From positions 248,001-312,000 of the forward strand of contig CBDDLH010000012.1 of NCBI GenBank assembly GCA_965230565.1: a DNA stretch of 64,000 nucleotides, written 5' to 3'. The notes beneath the pieces were generated by a model. It was not told where the DNA came from. It made no database searches and saw nothing but the letters and a program-made list of their open reading frames with translations. How positions within the stretch are numbered: the first letter of the stretch is position 1; each line of letters opens with the position of its first letter. Of this stretch, positions 16,413 to 25,896 are shown piece after piece. The position numbers and the translations under genes are program-made. This DNA is from BCD1 sp965230565 (lineage in GTDB: Bacteria; Bacteroidota; Bacteroidia; Chitinophagales; Saprospiraceae).

Positions 16413-18395
16413 TTATATTTTATACCTAAGGAAAACTCTGTACACATTATGCCATGGATCAACTTCCTGGGTGGTCAAACTATAAACCACCGGCAGTTCG
16501 TCATGGTAAAGATTAAAGGAGGCTCCAAAAGCAAAACCTCTCTTTCTGGAAGCACCGATGATTACCTGCACTCCTCCACCATATCTCAATGGACCAAAAC
16601 GATCATCCTGGGTTTCTGATGCTCTAAGAATATTGAATTGCTCTATACCTTCCGGTGGTCCGCCGGCAAATACCTGATGTCCGGTTAATAAAGCTCCTGC
16701 TTCAAATCCAATTCCAATTCTCATAAATGGTAAAACATCTACCTGGGGTATAAGACTCATAGTCAAGTGCCTGAAGCGGTAGTTTAATTCGGCAGTAGCT
16801 TCCGCAAAGGCATATCTTTCCACGGAATATCTGAGTGATGCATCGAGACTAATGCGATTTTTAGGAATCAAGGCAGAAGTACCAATGCCAATGAATTTAT
16901 TGTCTAGAGAAAAATCTGTAGCGGGAGTTGACCATTCAAGATGATCCCGGGGGCTTTGTACCCCGACTTCAAGTGTAAATCTCGCCGATCTTCTCAATCT
17001 GATTCTTGACTTTTTGGTCTTGACTACCTCGTTAGAGTCGAAATAAATATTGGCCTGGGTAACTATTTTTCTGGCTTTGCGAGGTTTGGTTTTTATATAG
17101 AAGGATACAAAACCACGGGATTCGGCTTTGCGGATACCATCTTCACCTGTTCCGGCCAGGCTGATGTTTTGCAGGAAAAACACCAAGCTGTCTTCATAAA
17201 CCTCATGATGAAATACATTTTTACCTTCAAGAATGTCACGGTCTTTCCCTACCCCAACCTCGACGATCTCTACCGTCGAAGTATCCAGCGAAGCAGGCAT
17301 ATTAACCACTATCCTGATATCAGAAGCAGCTCCATCACCGTTGTTTTGAAAATTGACCCGGTAAAATAATTTATCCTTTTTCTTCCATGGCATTTCAAAA
17401 ACACGGTCCATCCTACCTTGATAGTTTTTGGAGAGAATGTTATTTGGGTCATGGGAATTAACCAACTGAAGCTCCATTTCATGTTCGTCCACAACGGATC
17501 CGTTTGGTCGTTCAAAGCGAGCAAGTACAGGAGTTGTGAGTGAGGTGTCTGTTTTTGATTCACTGGTGTTTAAGACGATGAAAATGTGATGTTCATCTCC
17601 GGGTGCAAGATTACTGATTTCCCATGTTTCCCGACTGGCGTATTCGGCTTTTGGGAATTCATCTGCCTGGAAAGTGCCTGTAGCTGATGACGTAAAAACC
17701 AGCCCTTCTTCCGCACTGGCAACAGCAGTGGCAAAAATATCGATCATGCCTACTTCTGATGAATAATAGAGCTCATCATTGTAACATTTGGGAGTTTCCG
17801 GTAAAGTGAAACAATCGGGGCAACTTTTGTAATCATTGTAAAATAACTTCAGTTTTCCACTCAGCGGTTGGTCGGTAGTATTGCGATAGGATAGGATGGC
17901 TACAAAATCTTCCCCTGCTTTAGGTGAGCGATTGGTTTGGAGGTGGATGCTGTTCTTATCACCTGCATTTTTATTTTTTCGGTTAAATGAGGAAGCATAA
18001 GCCGGTGACGAAGCCCTGTTGTCAAATGCATTTACCGGAACCTTTTTCTTTTTTCTCTTCCGTTTTTTCTTTTCAGGATCCTGATCATCATCAGTGTAAG
18101 TATAGGTAAGGAAGCATTCTGCGTCGAAGGCTCCGGCCTGCATACGATCATAAATGTGAACGGGACTTTCTTCAAAACTGTAATGACCGTCCCCAAATAC
18201 CCATAAATAATTAATGCCGGGTTTTTCCACAGCTCCCGGGATGGGTGTTAATTCCGGCAGATTATCCATTTTGAACTGGATTTTATTACCGTAACCATTA
18301 ACTTTTGTTGTTGTGATGAACGGATCATTTTCCGATTGACCAAAGGCAAGATTGGCGGTCAATAGGAGGGTTAATAGGTGAAGTGTTATTCTCAT
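16413..18395 (-). CDS. Secreted PKD-domain protein with DUF7619-like region and C-terminal barrel-like domain
   Basis: I take ATG at 18395, where a clear signal peptide starts (MRITLHLLTLLLTANLAFGQ); the longer frame begins 25 codons upstream without one. A PKD-like motif (LWVFGDGHYSFEESPVH) is near the N-terminus, followed by a run of Lys/Arg (KKKRKRKKKK). The middle holds HDPNNI, resembling the SYDPND signature of DUF7619-like repeats that precede sorting domains in Bacteroidota. In place of a type IX sorting domain, the last 190 residues look like an outer-membrane barrel ending in VFLRYKI. Function is unknown; a surface role in adhesion or envelope structure is an inference. Confidence 0.7.
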   Translation of the reverse strand: MRITLHLLTLLLTANLAFGQSENDPFITTTKVNGYGNKIQFKMDNLPELTPIPGAVEKPGINYLWVFGDGHYSFEESPVHIYDRMQAGAFDAECFLTYTYTDDDQDPEKKKRKRKKKKVPVNAFDNRASSPAYASSFNRKNKNAGDKNSIHLQTNRSPKAGEDFVAILSYRNTTDQPLSGKLKLFYNDYKSCPDCFTLPETPKCYNDELYYSSEVGMIDIFATAVASAEEGLVFTSSATGTFQADEFPKAEYASRETWEISNLAPGDEHHIFIVLNTSESKTDTSLTTPVLARFERPNGSVVDEHEMELQLVNSHDPNNILSKNYQGRMDRVFEMPWKKKDKLFYRVNFQNNGDGAASDIRIVVNMPASLDTSTVEIVEVGVGKDRDILEGKNVFHHEVYEDSLVFFLQNISLAGTGEDGIRKAESRGFVSFYIKTKPRKARKIVTQANIYFDSNEVVKTKKSRIRLRRSARFTLEVGVQSPRDHLEWSTPATDFSLDNKFIGIGTSALIPKNRISLDASLRYSVERYAFAEATAELNYRFRHLTMSLIPQVDVLPFMRIGIGFEAGALLTGHQVFAGGPPEGIEQFNILRASETQDDRFGPLRYGGGVQVIIGASRKRGFAFGASFNLYHDELPVVYSLTTQEVDPWHNVYRVFLRYKI

Positions 18396-18641
18396 GGTGG
18401 TTAGTTTATCCCTAAAATTATGAAGTATCCAAGGATAAATCAAATGAGGAGAGGTTATGTTACCCACCAAAACCTTAAAATTTAAACTGTTTTTTACAAA
18501 GTCATTTGGACAGTAAATTAAAGATTGTCAGGGGATTTATTTAACCACAGGGCTCACAGAGAGGGCACAGTGAACACAGAGGGCTAATTAGAACAACTTG
18601 AACTATCCCGACATTACAGGTCCATTGGATATAAAATCTCA

Positions 18642-18669
18642 CCTGCCTGGCGTTGCGGCAGCAGACAGG
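18642..18669. repeat. CCTGCC-type palindromic repeat
   Basis: CCTGCCTGG at the left and CAGACAGG at the right form an imperfect palindrome over 28 bp. Related sequences occur at 38776-38801 and 52295-52317. Confidence 0.5.
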
Positions 18670-18928
18670 TTCGGGATTTCGCTTCGCTCAATTTGAACCC
18701 TTTAAAACCCTTTAAAACCAAATCAAACCAAGAAACAGGATAAAATTAGTTTTGATCAAAATACTTTATTCAATCAAGAAGGCACAGAGAGCTGTTACGC
18801 AAAGTTACACGGAGAAGCGCTGAGTTTCACAGAGAAAAACAAACAAAACTGCGGCCCTCTGCGGTATAGCTCTATCGTTTCACTTTAAGAAGTATTTGAT
18901 TTAAAGTAGTTCTGTCCATATACTCAAT

Positions 18929-18978
18929 TGAAGCAACATCAAACCACGTGAAACAATATGAAACCACATGAAACACCC
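18929..18978. repeat. Tandem 10-bp repeat, consensus TGAAACnAnn
   Basis: Five units begin at 18929, 18939, 18949, 18959 and 18969, with an exact 10-bp period (TGAAGCAACA, TCAAACCACG, TGAAACAATA, TGAAACCACA, TGAAACACCC). The array lies just downstream of the flippase stop codon. A similar array is found at 25821-25861. Confidence 0.7.
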
Positions 18979-18985
18979 CTTCAAA

Positions 18986-20284
18986 TCACCATCTGCTCTC
19001 CACTTTCGTCAAAGCATAAAACCACCTCAACTGAAAAATTCCCAGCAGTGTACATCCAAAACTGAAGCATTGCACTCCCAGCAGAGCATCATTTTTTACA
19101 AATCCAATGTAAAAGGCCAGGATGGAAATAATGAAAAAACCGATCTCGAAGAATACATTCTGACCGATCTTGTTCTTGATGTCAACCATAGCAGAAAAGG
19201 GTCCTTTGAGAAAGGTGATAAATGAGAAAGGCATTAACCAGCGGACAAAGATTCCCGTCATTTCCCAGTTGTCTCCCAGGATAAAAGTGAATAATGGCGG
19301 GGCAAAAATGGCAATCAGGATACACGGAATGACAGCGAGGAAAAACAGAAACTTCAGGTTGTCTTTAAATAATTTTCTGAGGGACCCCTGATCTTCCCGG
19401 TCAAGGGAGGCACCTTGTTGAAAAAAAACCTGGCCAAAAGCGGCACTCACCATTCCAAGCGGTTTAGATAATAACATAAAGGCTACGCTGTAAAACCCTG
19501 CCATATCAATAGAAAACCAGGCGGTCAGCAAGAGTATTGGCATTTGCTTAAACCCGGTATTCAACAATCCTTCCGGAGTGGAATATTTTGGAAAATTTCT
19601 ATATCGAACCGCCAGTGCTTTAAGGTTGACCCATCGAGTTTCCGGAATGACTTTGGCGATTGCCTTGCGGGAAGGAAAAAGGAAAACCAAAGATTCAGCT
19701 ATCCAGCCGATGACTTTCCCGACCACAAGCCCGGCAGCAGACCAGCCAAATAAACCTAAAACAATGCCTAATCCTCCGGTAGTAAAGCTGCCCGAAATGC
19801 GGCCATAACTCAACCATTTATAATGTTTATTTCTATTGGCGAGATAAGAGGATGTTTTGGTGAGGTCATATAAGATAATACCGGCAGGAACAAGAAAAAA
19901 GATAATGCTTGAATCAATTTTTGTCAACTCCTGCACCCAGGGCATATCTTTCACCATTGGTACAATCAATAGGGTGATACATCCAATAATCAGAGAAATT
20001 AAGCTCGCCAGCAAAAAAATCTGACCAGCCTCCTTATTCTTTTCCGGTAATAAAATGGCCAGTTCATATCGGAAGGTGGCAACGATGGAAAGAATACCCG
20101 TAACGGCGAGGAAAGAAGCATAGAGCCCGAAGTCTTCAGGGGTGAAAACCCGGCTTAGGATCGGTGTGATCACTAAAAGGAAAGCCTGTGCGATCACCGA
20201 CCCGGAGATCAATGTGAAGGCATTCCTGTAATAATTTGACTTTATTAGCCTGGAAACAGTTTGTTTTATACTTTTAAAGTACAT
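18986..20284 (-). CDS. Polysaccharide/oligosaccharide flippase (Wzx-like)
   Basis: I choose ATG at 20284 (432 residues, MYFKSIKQTVSRLIKS); the longer frame adds 23 residues without hydrophobic character. Twelve or so membrane helices are spread evenly, with early signatures NAFTLISGSVIAQAF and ILSRVFTPEDFGLYA typical of the polysaccharide biosynthesis/MOP flippase family. It should flip lipid-linked oligosaccharide from the inner to the outer face of the cytoplasmic membrane for polysaccharide assembly. It stands apart from other glycan genes; the GT2 gene at 24561-25709 is the nearest possible partner. Divergent from the M16 protease gene. Confidence 0.9.
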   Translation of the reverse strand: MYFKSIKQTVSRLIKSNYYRNAFTLISGSVIAQAFLLVITPILSRVFTPEDFGLYASFLAVTGILSIVATFRYELAILLPEKNKEAGQIFLLASLISLIIGCITLLIVPMVKDMPWVQELTKIDSSIIFFLVPAGIILYDLTKTSSYLANRNKHYKWLSYGRISGSFTTGGLGIVLGLFGWSAAGLVVGKVIGWIAESLVFLFPSRKAIAKVIPETRWVNLKALAVRYRNFPKYSTPEGLLNTGFKQMPILLLTAWFSIDMAGFYSVAFMLLSKPLGMVSAAFGQVFFQQGASLDREDQGSLRKLFKDNLKFLFFLAVIPCILIAIFAPPLFTFILGDNWEMTGIFVRWLMPFSFITFLKGPFSAMVDIKNKIGQNVFFEIGFFIISILAFYIGFVKNDALLGVQCFSFGCTLLGIFQLRWFYALTKVESRW

Positions 20285-20339
20285 ATCCGGCCCAAAGTAA
20301 TTACTTTTGCTGAAAATTGTTTTTTCTGGTTCAGAAATG

Positions 20340-20364
20340 AAACAGAAATCCAAAATTTCTGTTT
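20340..20364. promoter_or_regulatory. Perfect inverted repeat in the divergent flippase/M16 promoter region
   Basis: AAACAGAAAT (20340-20349) and ATTTCTGTTT (20355-20364) are perfect complements with a 5-bp centre. The site lies between two divergent genes and is a possible operator for both. Confidence 0.35.
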
Positions 20365-20398
20365 ACTACAATCATAAATAGCTATAAAACAGACCGAA

Positions 20399-23257
20399 AT
20401 GGTTATAAAATCGAATGAGCGGACGATTTGTGAGACGTTCCCAAACGATCCCTTTGAGGTGAGCAGGTATACCCTCCCGAATGGATTGAGGTTGTTTTTG
20501 AGTGTGAATAAGGATGAACCCCGCATCTTCACCAATATTGCTTTCCGTGCCGGTTCAAAATATGATCCTGCCGATACAACTGGACTGGCCCATTATATGG
20601 AGCATATGCTCTTTAAAGGTACTTCAAGAATTGGAGCACTGGATTGGGAGCAGGAAAAGGCTATGCTTCAAAAGATTTCAGACCTTTATGAAACCTACAG
20701 AGCTACAGATTCGAAAACAGAACGTGTAGCTATCTATAAGGAAATTGATAAACTCTCCTACGAAGCTGCCAAGTTGGTAGCTCCCAATGAATATGATAAG
20801 CTCGTAAGTGCGCTGGGTGCCAATCATACCAATGCCTACACCTGGGTGGAACAAACCGTTTATGTCAACGATATTCCATCCAACGAACTGGAACGCTGGA
20901 TGATGCTGGAGTCGGAACGTTTCAAGGTTTTAGCCTTACGATTATTCCATACAGAGCTGGAAACCGTATACGAAGAGTTCAATATCGGACAGGATAACGA
21001 TACAAGACAGGCCGGAAATGCTATGCGTGCCCTGCTGTTCCCAAATCATCCATACGGTACACAAACGACTATAGGAAAAGCGGAGCACCTTCGCAATCCT
21101 TCCATGAAAAATATTCAGGAGTTCTTTGAGACTTATTATGTAGCGAATAATATGGCGATCATATTATCCGGAGATTTTGATCCGGATGAAGTGGTTAAAC
21201 TCGCTGAAAAATATTTTGGTTCTGAACCGGCAAAGGAAATTCCTCCATTTAAATTTGATGAACAACCGCCCATTAAAAATCCGGTAAAAAAAGAAGTACT
21301 GGGTAAAGAAAGTTCCTACCTGGAAATTGCCTGGAGAATGGGTAGCAGCCAGACGGATCATCCGTTTATGATGTCTATTTTATCCGGAATATTGTATAAT
21401 AATCAGGCAGGTTTACTCGACATCAATTTGAACCAGGCACAAAAAGTACTTGATTCAGAATCATGGGCATGGTTTTATGAAGATTACAGCGTTTTTGGTC
21501 TTTATGGCAAACCAAGAGAAGGGCAATCCCTGGAAGATGTAGAAAGGTTATTACTCAAAGAGGTAGACAAGTTGAAAAACGGCGAATTTGAAGATTGGCT
21601 ACTGGAAGCGGTCATCAAGGACCTCAAACTCAACGAAACGAAATCTTTTGAAAGTAATTCTCATCGTGTTGGTTTGATGACCAACCTGTTTATACTCAAT
21701 GTAGACTGGGCAAGGTTTCAGAAAAGGTTTGATTTCTTTGAAAACCTGACTAAGGAGGATATCGTAAAATTTGCTAACCAGCATCTCAATGGCAACCATG
21801 CGGTAGTGTATAAAAAGCAAGGAGAATCTCCGGATATTCTCAAAGTAGATAAACCACCGATCACGCCAGTTGAGTTAAACAGGCATGCGGTTTCTGATTT
21901 TGGAAAAGAATTCCTCTCTCAACAAACACCATCGCTGGAACCGGTATTCGCCGATTTTAAAAATTCAATTCAAAGCCAATCTTTGTCCAACGGGATTAGT
22001 TTTGATTACGTACACAATAAAAACAACGGCCTTTTCAGAGTAGATTATATTTTTGAAATGGGCCGACAGGCAAATCCTGATCTGGGAATTGCCATGGATC
22101 TTTTGCTTTACCAGGGAACGGAAAAATATTCACGGGAAGAGATCAAAAAAGAATTTTTCCGCCTGGGACTCAATTTTGAAACCTATTGTCATAACGAACG
22201 TTCCTATCTCTCGCTTATGGGACTGGATGAATCCCTGGAAGAAGGTATGGCGCTTATGGAGCACATCCTCCAGAATGCTATTCCAGATCAGGAAGCACTT
22301 GATAATGTTATCGCCGATATTATTATCAAAAGAGAGAATGATAAGCAGGACAGAAGTGTGATTTTGCGGGAAGGGTTACTCAATTTTGCCAAGTACGGGT
22401 CGGAAAATCCTTTTACCGCCAGACATTCTGTAGAAGCCTTAAAAGCTTTGAAAGCAGAGGACCTTACTGCGCTTATTCGTTCATTGACAGGTTTCGAGCA
22501 CCGGGTATATTATTTCGGTCCGAAATCATTTGAGGAAGCTTCGGAACTTGTTGAAAAACTGCACCATACACCAGCTGATGTAAAACCTTGTCCGGTTAAC
22601 CGGAAATTTGAGGAGTTGGATACGGAAAATGTGGTTTACTTCCTCAACTTTCCAATTGTACAAACTGACGTGATGCTGATTTCCAAAGGTACTCCGCATT
22701 TCAATCTGGAAGAGTATCTCATCCGGGAGTTGTATAATGAGTATTTCGGTTACGGCCTTTCTTCGATAGTATTCCAGGAGATCAGGGAATCCAAAGCTCT
22801 GGCGTATTCAACTTATGCTTATTACGGAAATCCGAAAAAGAAGGACCGCTCTCATTATCTTTCGGCTTATGTAGGAACACAGCCTGATAAGCTCAGGGAC
22901 GCCATTCCTGCGATGAAGGATATCATCGAAGATATGCCACTGGTTGATGCTCAAATTGAACAGGCCAGGCACTCTATTCACAAACGGCTTGAAACGGACA
23001 GAATAGCGCCTTCCCGCATGTACTGGGAATACCGTTCCGTTAAGGACCTGGGATATGAGCGTGATCTTTTCGAGGATATTTATAATAAAATGAAAACCGT
23101 CACCAAAGAAGAGTTGTCTGAATTTCATCAAAAGTTTATCAAAGGAAGGAAGTATGCGCTGATTGTCTTGGGGGATAAGGAACGCATTGATCTGGATTAT
23201 TTGTCCAATTACGGTGAGGTTCGTGAGCTTTCGATGAAGGATATTTTTGGGTATTAA
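20399..23257 (+). CDS. M16-family zinc metallopeptidase (insulinase-like), double-length
   Basis: A 952-residue protein with the inverted zinc motif H65-Y-M-E68-H69 in GLAHYMEHMLFKG and the third ligand around Glu192 in LETVYEEFN. Two M16 halves are present: the N-terminal active half and a C-terminal non-catalytic half starting near residue 520, as in pitrilysin-size enzymes. The region after the zinc motif carries an insertion (about residues 80-130) with helical, charged sequence. No signal peptide is visible, so it is probably cytoplasmic and degrades peptides, although many Bacteroidota paralogues are exported. Start ATG at 20399. Single gene, 108 nt ahead of the PLP enzyme. Confidence 0.94.
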   Translation: MVIKSNERTICETFPNDPFEVSRYTLPNGLRLFLSVNKDEPRIFTNIAFRAGSKYDPADTTGLAHYMEHMLFKGTSRIGALDWEQEKAMLQKISDLYETYRATDSKTERVAIYKEIDKLSYEAAKLVAPNEYDKLVSALGANHTNAYTWVEQTVYVNDIPSNELERWMMLESERFKVLALRLFHTELETVYEEFNIGQDNDTRQAGNAMRALLFPNHPYGTQTTIGKAEHLRNPSMKNIQEFFETYYVANNMAIILSGDFDPDEVVKLAEKYFGSEPAKEIPPFKFDEQPPIKNPVKKEVLGKESSYLEIAWRMGSSQTDHPFMMSILSGILYNNQAGLLDINLNQAQKVLDSESWAWFYEDYSVFGLYGKPREGQSLEDVERLLLKEVDKLKNGEFEDWLLEAVIKDLKLNETKSFESNSHRVGLMTNLFILNVDWARFQKRFDFFENLTKEDIVKFANQHLNGNHAVVYKKQGESPDILKVDKPPITPVELNRHAVSDFGKEFLSQQTPSLEPVFADFKNSIQSQSLSNGISFDYVHNKNNGLFRVDYIFEMGRQANPDLGIAMDLLLYQGTEKYSREEIKKEFFRLGLNFETYCHNERSYLSLMGLDESLEEGMALMEHILQNAIPDQEALDNVIADIIIKRENDKQDRSVILREGLLNFAKYGSENPFTARHSVEALKALKAEDLTALIRSLTGFEHRVYYFGPKSFEEASELVEKLHHTPADVKPCPVNRKFEELDTENVVYFLNFPIVQTDVMLISKGTPHFNLEEYLIRELYNEYFGYGLSSIVFQEIRESKALAYSTYAYYGNPKKKDRSHYLSAYVGTQPDKLRDAIPAMKDIIEDMPLVDAQIEQARHSIHKRLETDRIAPSRMYWEYRSVKDLGYERDLFEDIYNKMKTVTKEELSEFHQKFIKGRKYALIVLGDKERIDLDYLSNYGEVRELSMKDIFGY

Positions 23258-23365
23258 AATAGCTTTGAAGTTTTTTCTTGATAAAGAGTTTAACCGCCAA
23301 GAGCGCTAGTAAGGCGCCAGGTTCGCAAGGACAATATCTTCTTTTTAATTGATGAGCAACAATAA

Positions 23366-24310
23366 ATGGAAAGGCTTAATGCGACACCAACTCCAATCCA
23401 GGAATTAAAGTCAAAATTATTTTCCGAAAAAAAAGTCCGTCTTTTTTTGAAGCGGGATGACCTGTTGTTTGATCCAGTTGCTCCGGATTTTAATGGGAAT
23501 AAGTGGCGGAAAATGAAGTATAATCTCTTCGCCGCCAGAGAGCAGCAGAAAGATACGTTGCTGACTTTTGGCGGGGCTTATTCTAATCACATTGCAGCAA
23601 CTGCTGCCGCTGCAAAATTATTTGGTTTCAAAAGCATTGGTATTATTCGCGGCGAGCGGCCTGCCGAATTAAATCCTACCTTAAAAAGGGTTTTGGAGCA
23701 GGGAATGCAACTTGAATTCATTACCCGTTCAGCCTACCGGGAGAAAAATGAACCTGGATTTATTCAAAATCTTCACAATACATACGGCGACTTTTATTTG
23801 CTGCCGGAAGGAGGTACGAATGGCCTGGCGTTAAAAGGATGTGCTGAAATTATTGATGAAATAGAAAATGATTTTCAGGAAATACTGCCTGATTTTATTT
23901 GTTGCGGATGTGGAACCGGCGGAACTTTTGCCGGGATCGTTTCGGGCATTGATGAACGGACCCGGGCAGTCGGTTTTTCGGCTTTGAAAGGAAGTTTTCA
24001 TACAACTGAAGTAGAAAATCTTTTGGAGCGATATCAAAGAAGAAAATATAAAAACTGGGAAATCAACAACGATTATCATTTTGGGGGCTTTGCCAAACAT
24101 AAGTCTGAGCTGGTCGAATTTATCAACCAGTTTAAAAAAGATTTTGACATCCAGCTCGAACCGCTGTATACCGGCAAAATGCTCTTTGGAATTTTTGATC
24201 TGCTCAGAAAAGATTATTTTCCGGAAGGCAGCACGATCCTGGCAGTACACACCGGAGGCTTGCAAGGGATAGTCGGTTTTAATGAACGGTTTGGGGGGAT
24301 AATTAACTAA
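23366..24310 (+). CDS. PLP-dependent D-cysteine desulfhydrase / ACC deaminase family enzyme
   Basis: A 314-residue fold-type II PLP enzyme. The Schiff-base lysine should be Lys46 in FNGNKWRKMKYN, and the substrate loop is GGAYSNHIAA, as in ACC deaminase and D-cysteine desulfhydrase. The phosphate-binding loop is GCGTGGTFAG. Distinguishing deaminase from desulfhydrase needs residues I cannot align by eye; D-cysteine desulfhydrase-like is the safer label. It would convert D-cysteine to pyruvate, H2S and ammonia. ATG at 23366; the same-strand M16 gene ends 108 nt upstream. Confidence 0.9.
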   Translation: MERLNATPTPIQELKSKLFSEKKVRLFLKRDDLLFDPVAPDFNGNKWRKMKYNLFAAREQQKDTLLTFGGAYSNHIAATAAAAKLFGFKSIGIIRGERPAELNPTLKRVLEQGMQLEFITRSAYREKNEPGFIQNLHNTYGDFYLLPEGGTNGLALKGCAEIIDEIENDFQEILPDFICCGCGTGGTFAGIVSGIDERTRAVGFSALKGSFHTTEVENLLERYQRRKYKNWEINNDYHFGGFAKHKSELVEFINQFKKDFDIQLEPLYTGKMLFGIFDLLRKDYFPEGSTILAVHTGGLQGIVGFNERFGGIIN

Positions 24311-24560
24311 AGTTGAGATAGATATTGAGCAAAACTCAAGAATCAATTACCCACCCAAAGGTAAAACCTTTCATCCCACTGGCCTTCACAAAGGTGTCAC
24401 CTTGCCTCCCTCAAATCTTTCCTGGCAGGAGACGGCTTGAAAATCCACCATCTCTTCAAAAGTCGCATAGCGACTACTCCAGTGCTGTAGGTACTGAATC
24501 TCAGGGAGGTGTGTGAATTCTGAAGGGCAATACCTGAGGCACTGAAAAATTGAAGGTTTA

Positions 24561-25709
24561 TTACCTAACCTTCCTCCCCTTCCAACTATGTTTCTTACTA
24601 AAAACAGAAGCCAGTCCCGTCAGGAAAATATAAACCGTATGCATCCACTCAGCCATCAGAAAAGCCTTCATTAATTCATCTCGATTGAAAAAATTGCACG
24701 CTCTTTTGAGGAAAAAGAAATCGGTTATGTATTTCACTAAAATCAATCCCATGAAAGAAAGCAGAACGTGATTAACTCCGGTAAAGATCACAGGAATTCC
24801 AAGGAAAATAAATGCACAATATAAAAAGACGAAGGCCTGTGTTCCCACCAATTGTGGTTGCCTGTAAGCCCCGGTCTTGGAGGCCCATCTAATGCGTTGC
24901 TGAAGGAAGGAAACCCAGGTTGGTTTCGCTTGTGTAAGCACTGTAGCTTCCTTGTTTTTGATAAAGCCTATTTGAGCTGGATATTTTTCAACCACCTTTT
25001 GCATAAAAAGCATATCATCACCAGAGGCTACCTGATCGATTCCGGAAAAGCCGCCAAGTTCTTCAAAAACTGCTTTAGGGTAAGCTAAGTTTGCGCCGTT
25101 ACTCATCCATCCAAATTTCCCGTGTATCCCTGCTCCGGTGATCAGCATCATACCCATGTAATCAAGGGATTGAAATTTTTCCAGCAAACTTTCTTCTTTG
25201 TGGAAATTGACGGGTGCCGCTATGAATTTAGAACCTTGTTTTTCGTAAAAAGAAACCAGAAAATTGAGCCAGTTCTCCGGAACGAGGCAATCGGCATCAG
25301 TAGTCACGATCAATGCTCCGTTGGCACGATTAATTCCCGTTTCCAGGGCGGCTTTTTTACCTGATCCTTTGGATTCCAGGAGTGAAATTTTTAAATCTGG
25401 CTTTTGAGCAATTAAGTCGTTAACCTTTTTTGATGTATCGTCTTCCGAGTGATCATCAACAATTATTATTTCCAATAAACCGGCAGGATAATTTTGAAAA
25501 AGAATCGATTCCAGGCAAGGAATGACATGCTCAGACTCATTTCTTGCGGGAACAATTATGCTAACGGAAGTTTTCGGAGACCAATTTTCAGGTATGGACC
25601 AGAACGGTAAACTTTGCCAGTATTTCACATAACGAAAAATGAGTATGGCATAACCGATCATTAGTGCCATACTCATTCCTGAGTAAAATCCTGTTAGAAA
25701 GTTGGTCAT
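24561..25709 (-). CDS. Membrane-anchored family 2 glycosyltransferase
   Basis: A 382-residue GT2 enzyme. A membrane helix at residues 5-28 precedes the GT-A domain with SIIVPARNESEHV, the DDHSEDDT nucleotide-binding region, the DxD-like TTDADCLVP, and the processive-type QQRIRW motif near residue 270. Three or four helices follow. It resembles cellulose-synthase-like and chlorobactene-type transferases that elongate glycans or glycosylate lipids at the membrane. Acceptor unknown. It is convergent with the PLP enzyme. Confidence 0.9.
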   Translation of the reverse strand: MTNFLTGFYSGMSMALMIGYAILIFRYVKYWQSLPFWSIPENWSPKTSVSIIVPARNESEHVIPCLESILFQNYPAGLLEIIIVDDHSEDDTSKKVNDLIAQKPDLKISLLESKGSGKKAALETGINRANGALIVTTDADCLVPENWLNFLVSFYEKQGSKFIAAPVNFHKEESLLEKFQSLDYMGMMLITGAGIHGKFGWMSNGANLAYPKAVFEELGGFSGIDQVASGDDMLFMQKVVEKYPAQIGFIKNKEATVLTQAKPTWVSFLQQRIRWASKTGAYRQPQLVGTQAFVFLYCAFIFLGIPVIFTGVNHVLLSFMGLILVKYITDFFFLKRACNFFNRDELMKAFLMAEWMHTVYIFLTGLASVFSKKHSWKGRKVR

Positions 25710-25820
25710 GTTTTCAATGAAGATTGTTGTTGTCTGTTTAAAGGGGTATTGATTCCGAAAAAATAAGAACGTTTAAACACAGAGATCTCAGGGTAGGCAC
25801 AGTGTTCACAGAGAGTAACC

Positions 25821-25861
25821 TGAAACTACTTTGAAACAACCTGAAACCATTTGAAACAAAT
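25821..25861. repeat. Tandem 10-bp TGAAAC repeat, second locus
   Basis: TGAAAC occurs at 25821, 25832, 25842 and 25852, with 10- or 11-bp spacing. As at 18929-18978, the array lies downstream of a minus-strand gene and next to CACAGAG words (25780-25816). Confidence 0.65.
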
Positions 25862-25896
25862 TATAGATAGATATACTGATCAGATCACCCCAGGTC

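Larger units (their letters stand above)
18396..18985. other. Repeat-rich spacer without genes
   Basis: About 590 nt with no credible gene. It contains degenerate CACAGAG strings (18541-18585 and 18778-18840), a CCTGCC palindrome (18642-18669), AAACCC-rich words near 18695-18735, and the 10-bp TGAAAC array at 18929-18978. Its appearance is that of accumulated small repeats. Confidence 0.7.

Noticed and set aside
18541..18585. CACAGAG strings as a CRISPR or rRNA fragment
   Set aside because: Units are irregular in length and spacing and lack spacers; similar degenerate words recur at 18778-18840 and 25780-25816.
24325..24516. Plus-strand frame of 63 residues between convergent genes
   Set aside because: Low-complexity, no known motif, and the 250-nt spacer holds partial inverted repeats near its ends (around 24360 and 24555); no evidence of coding.
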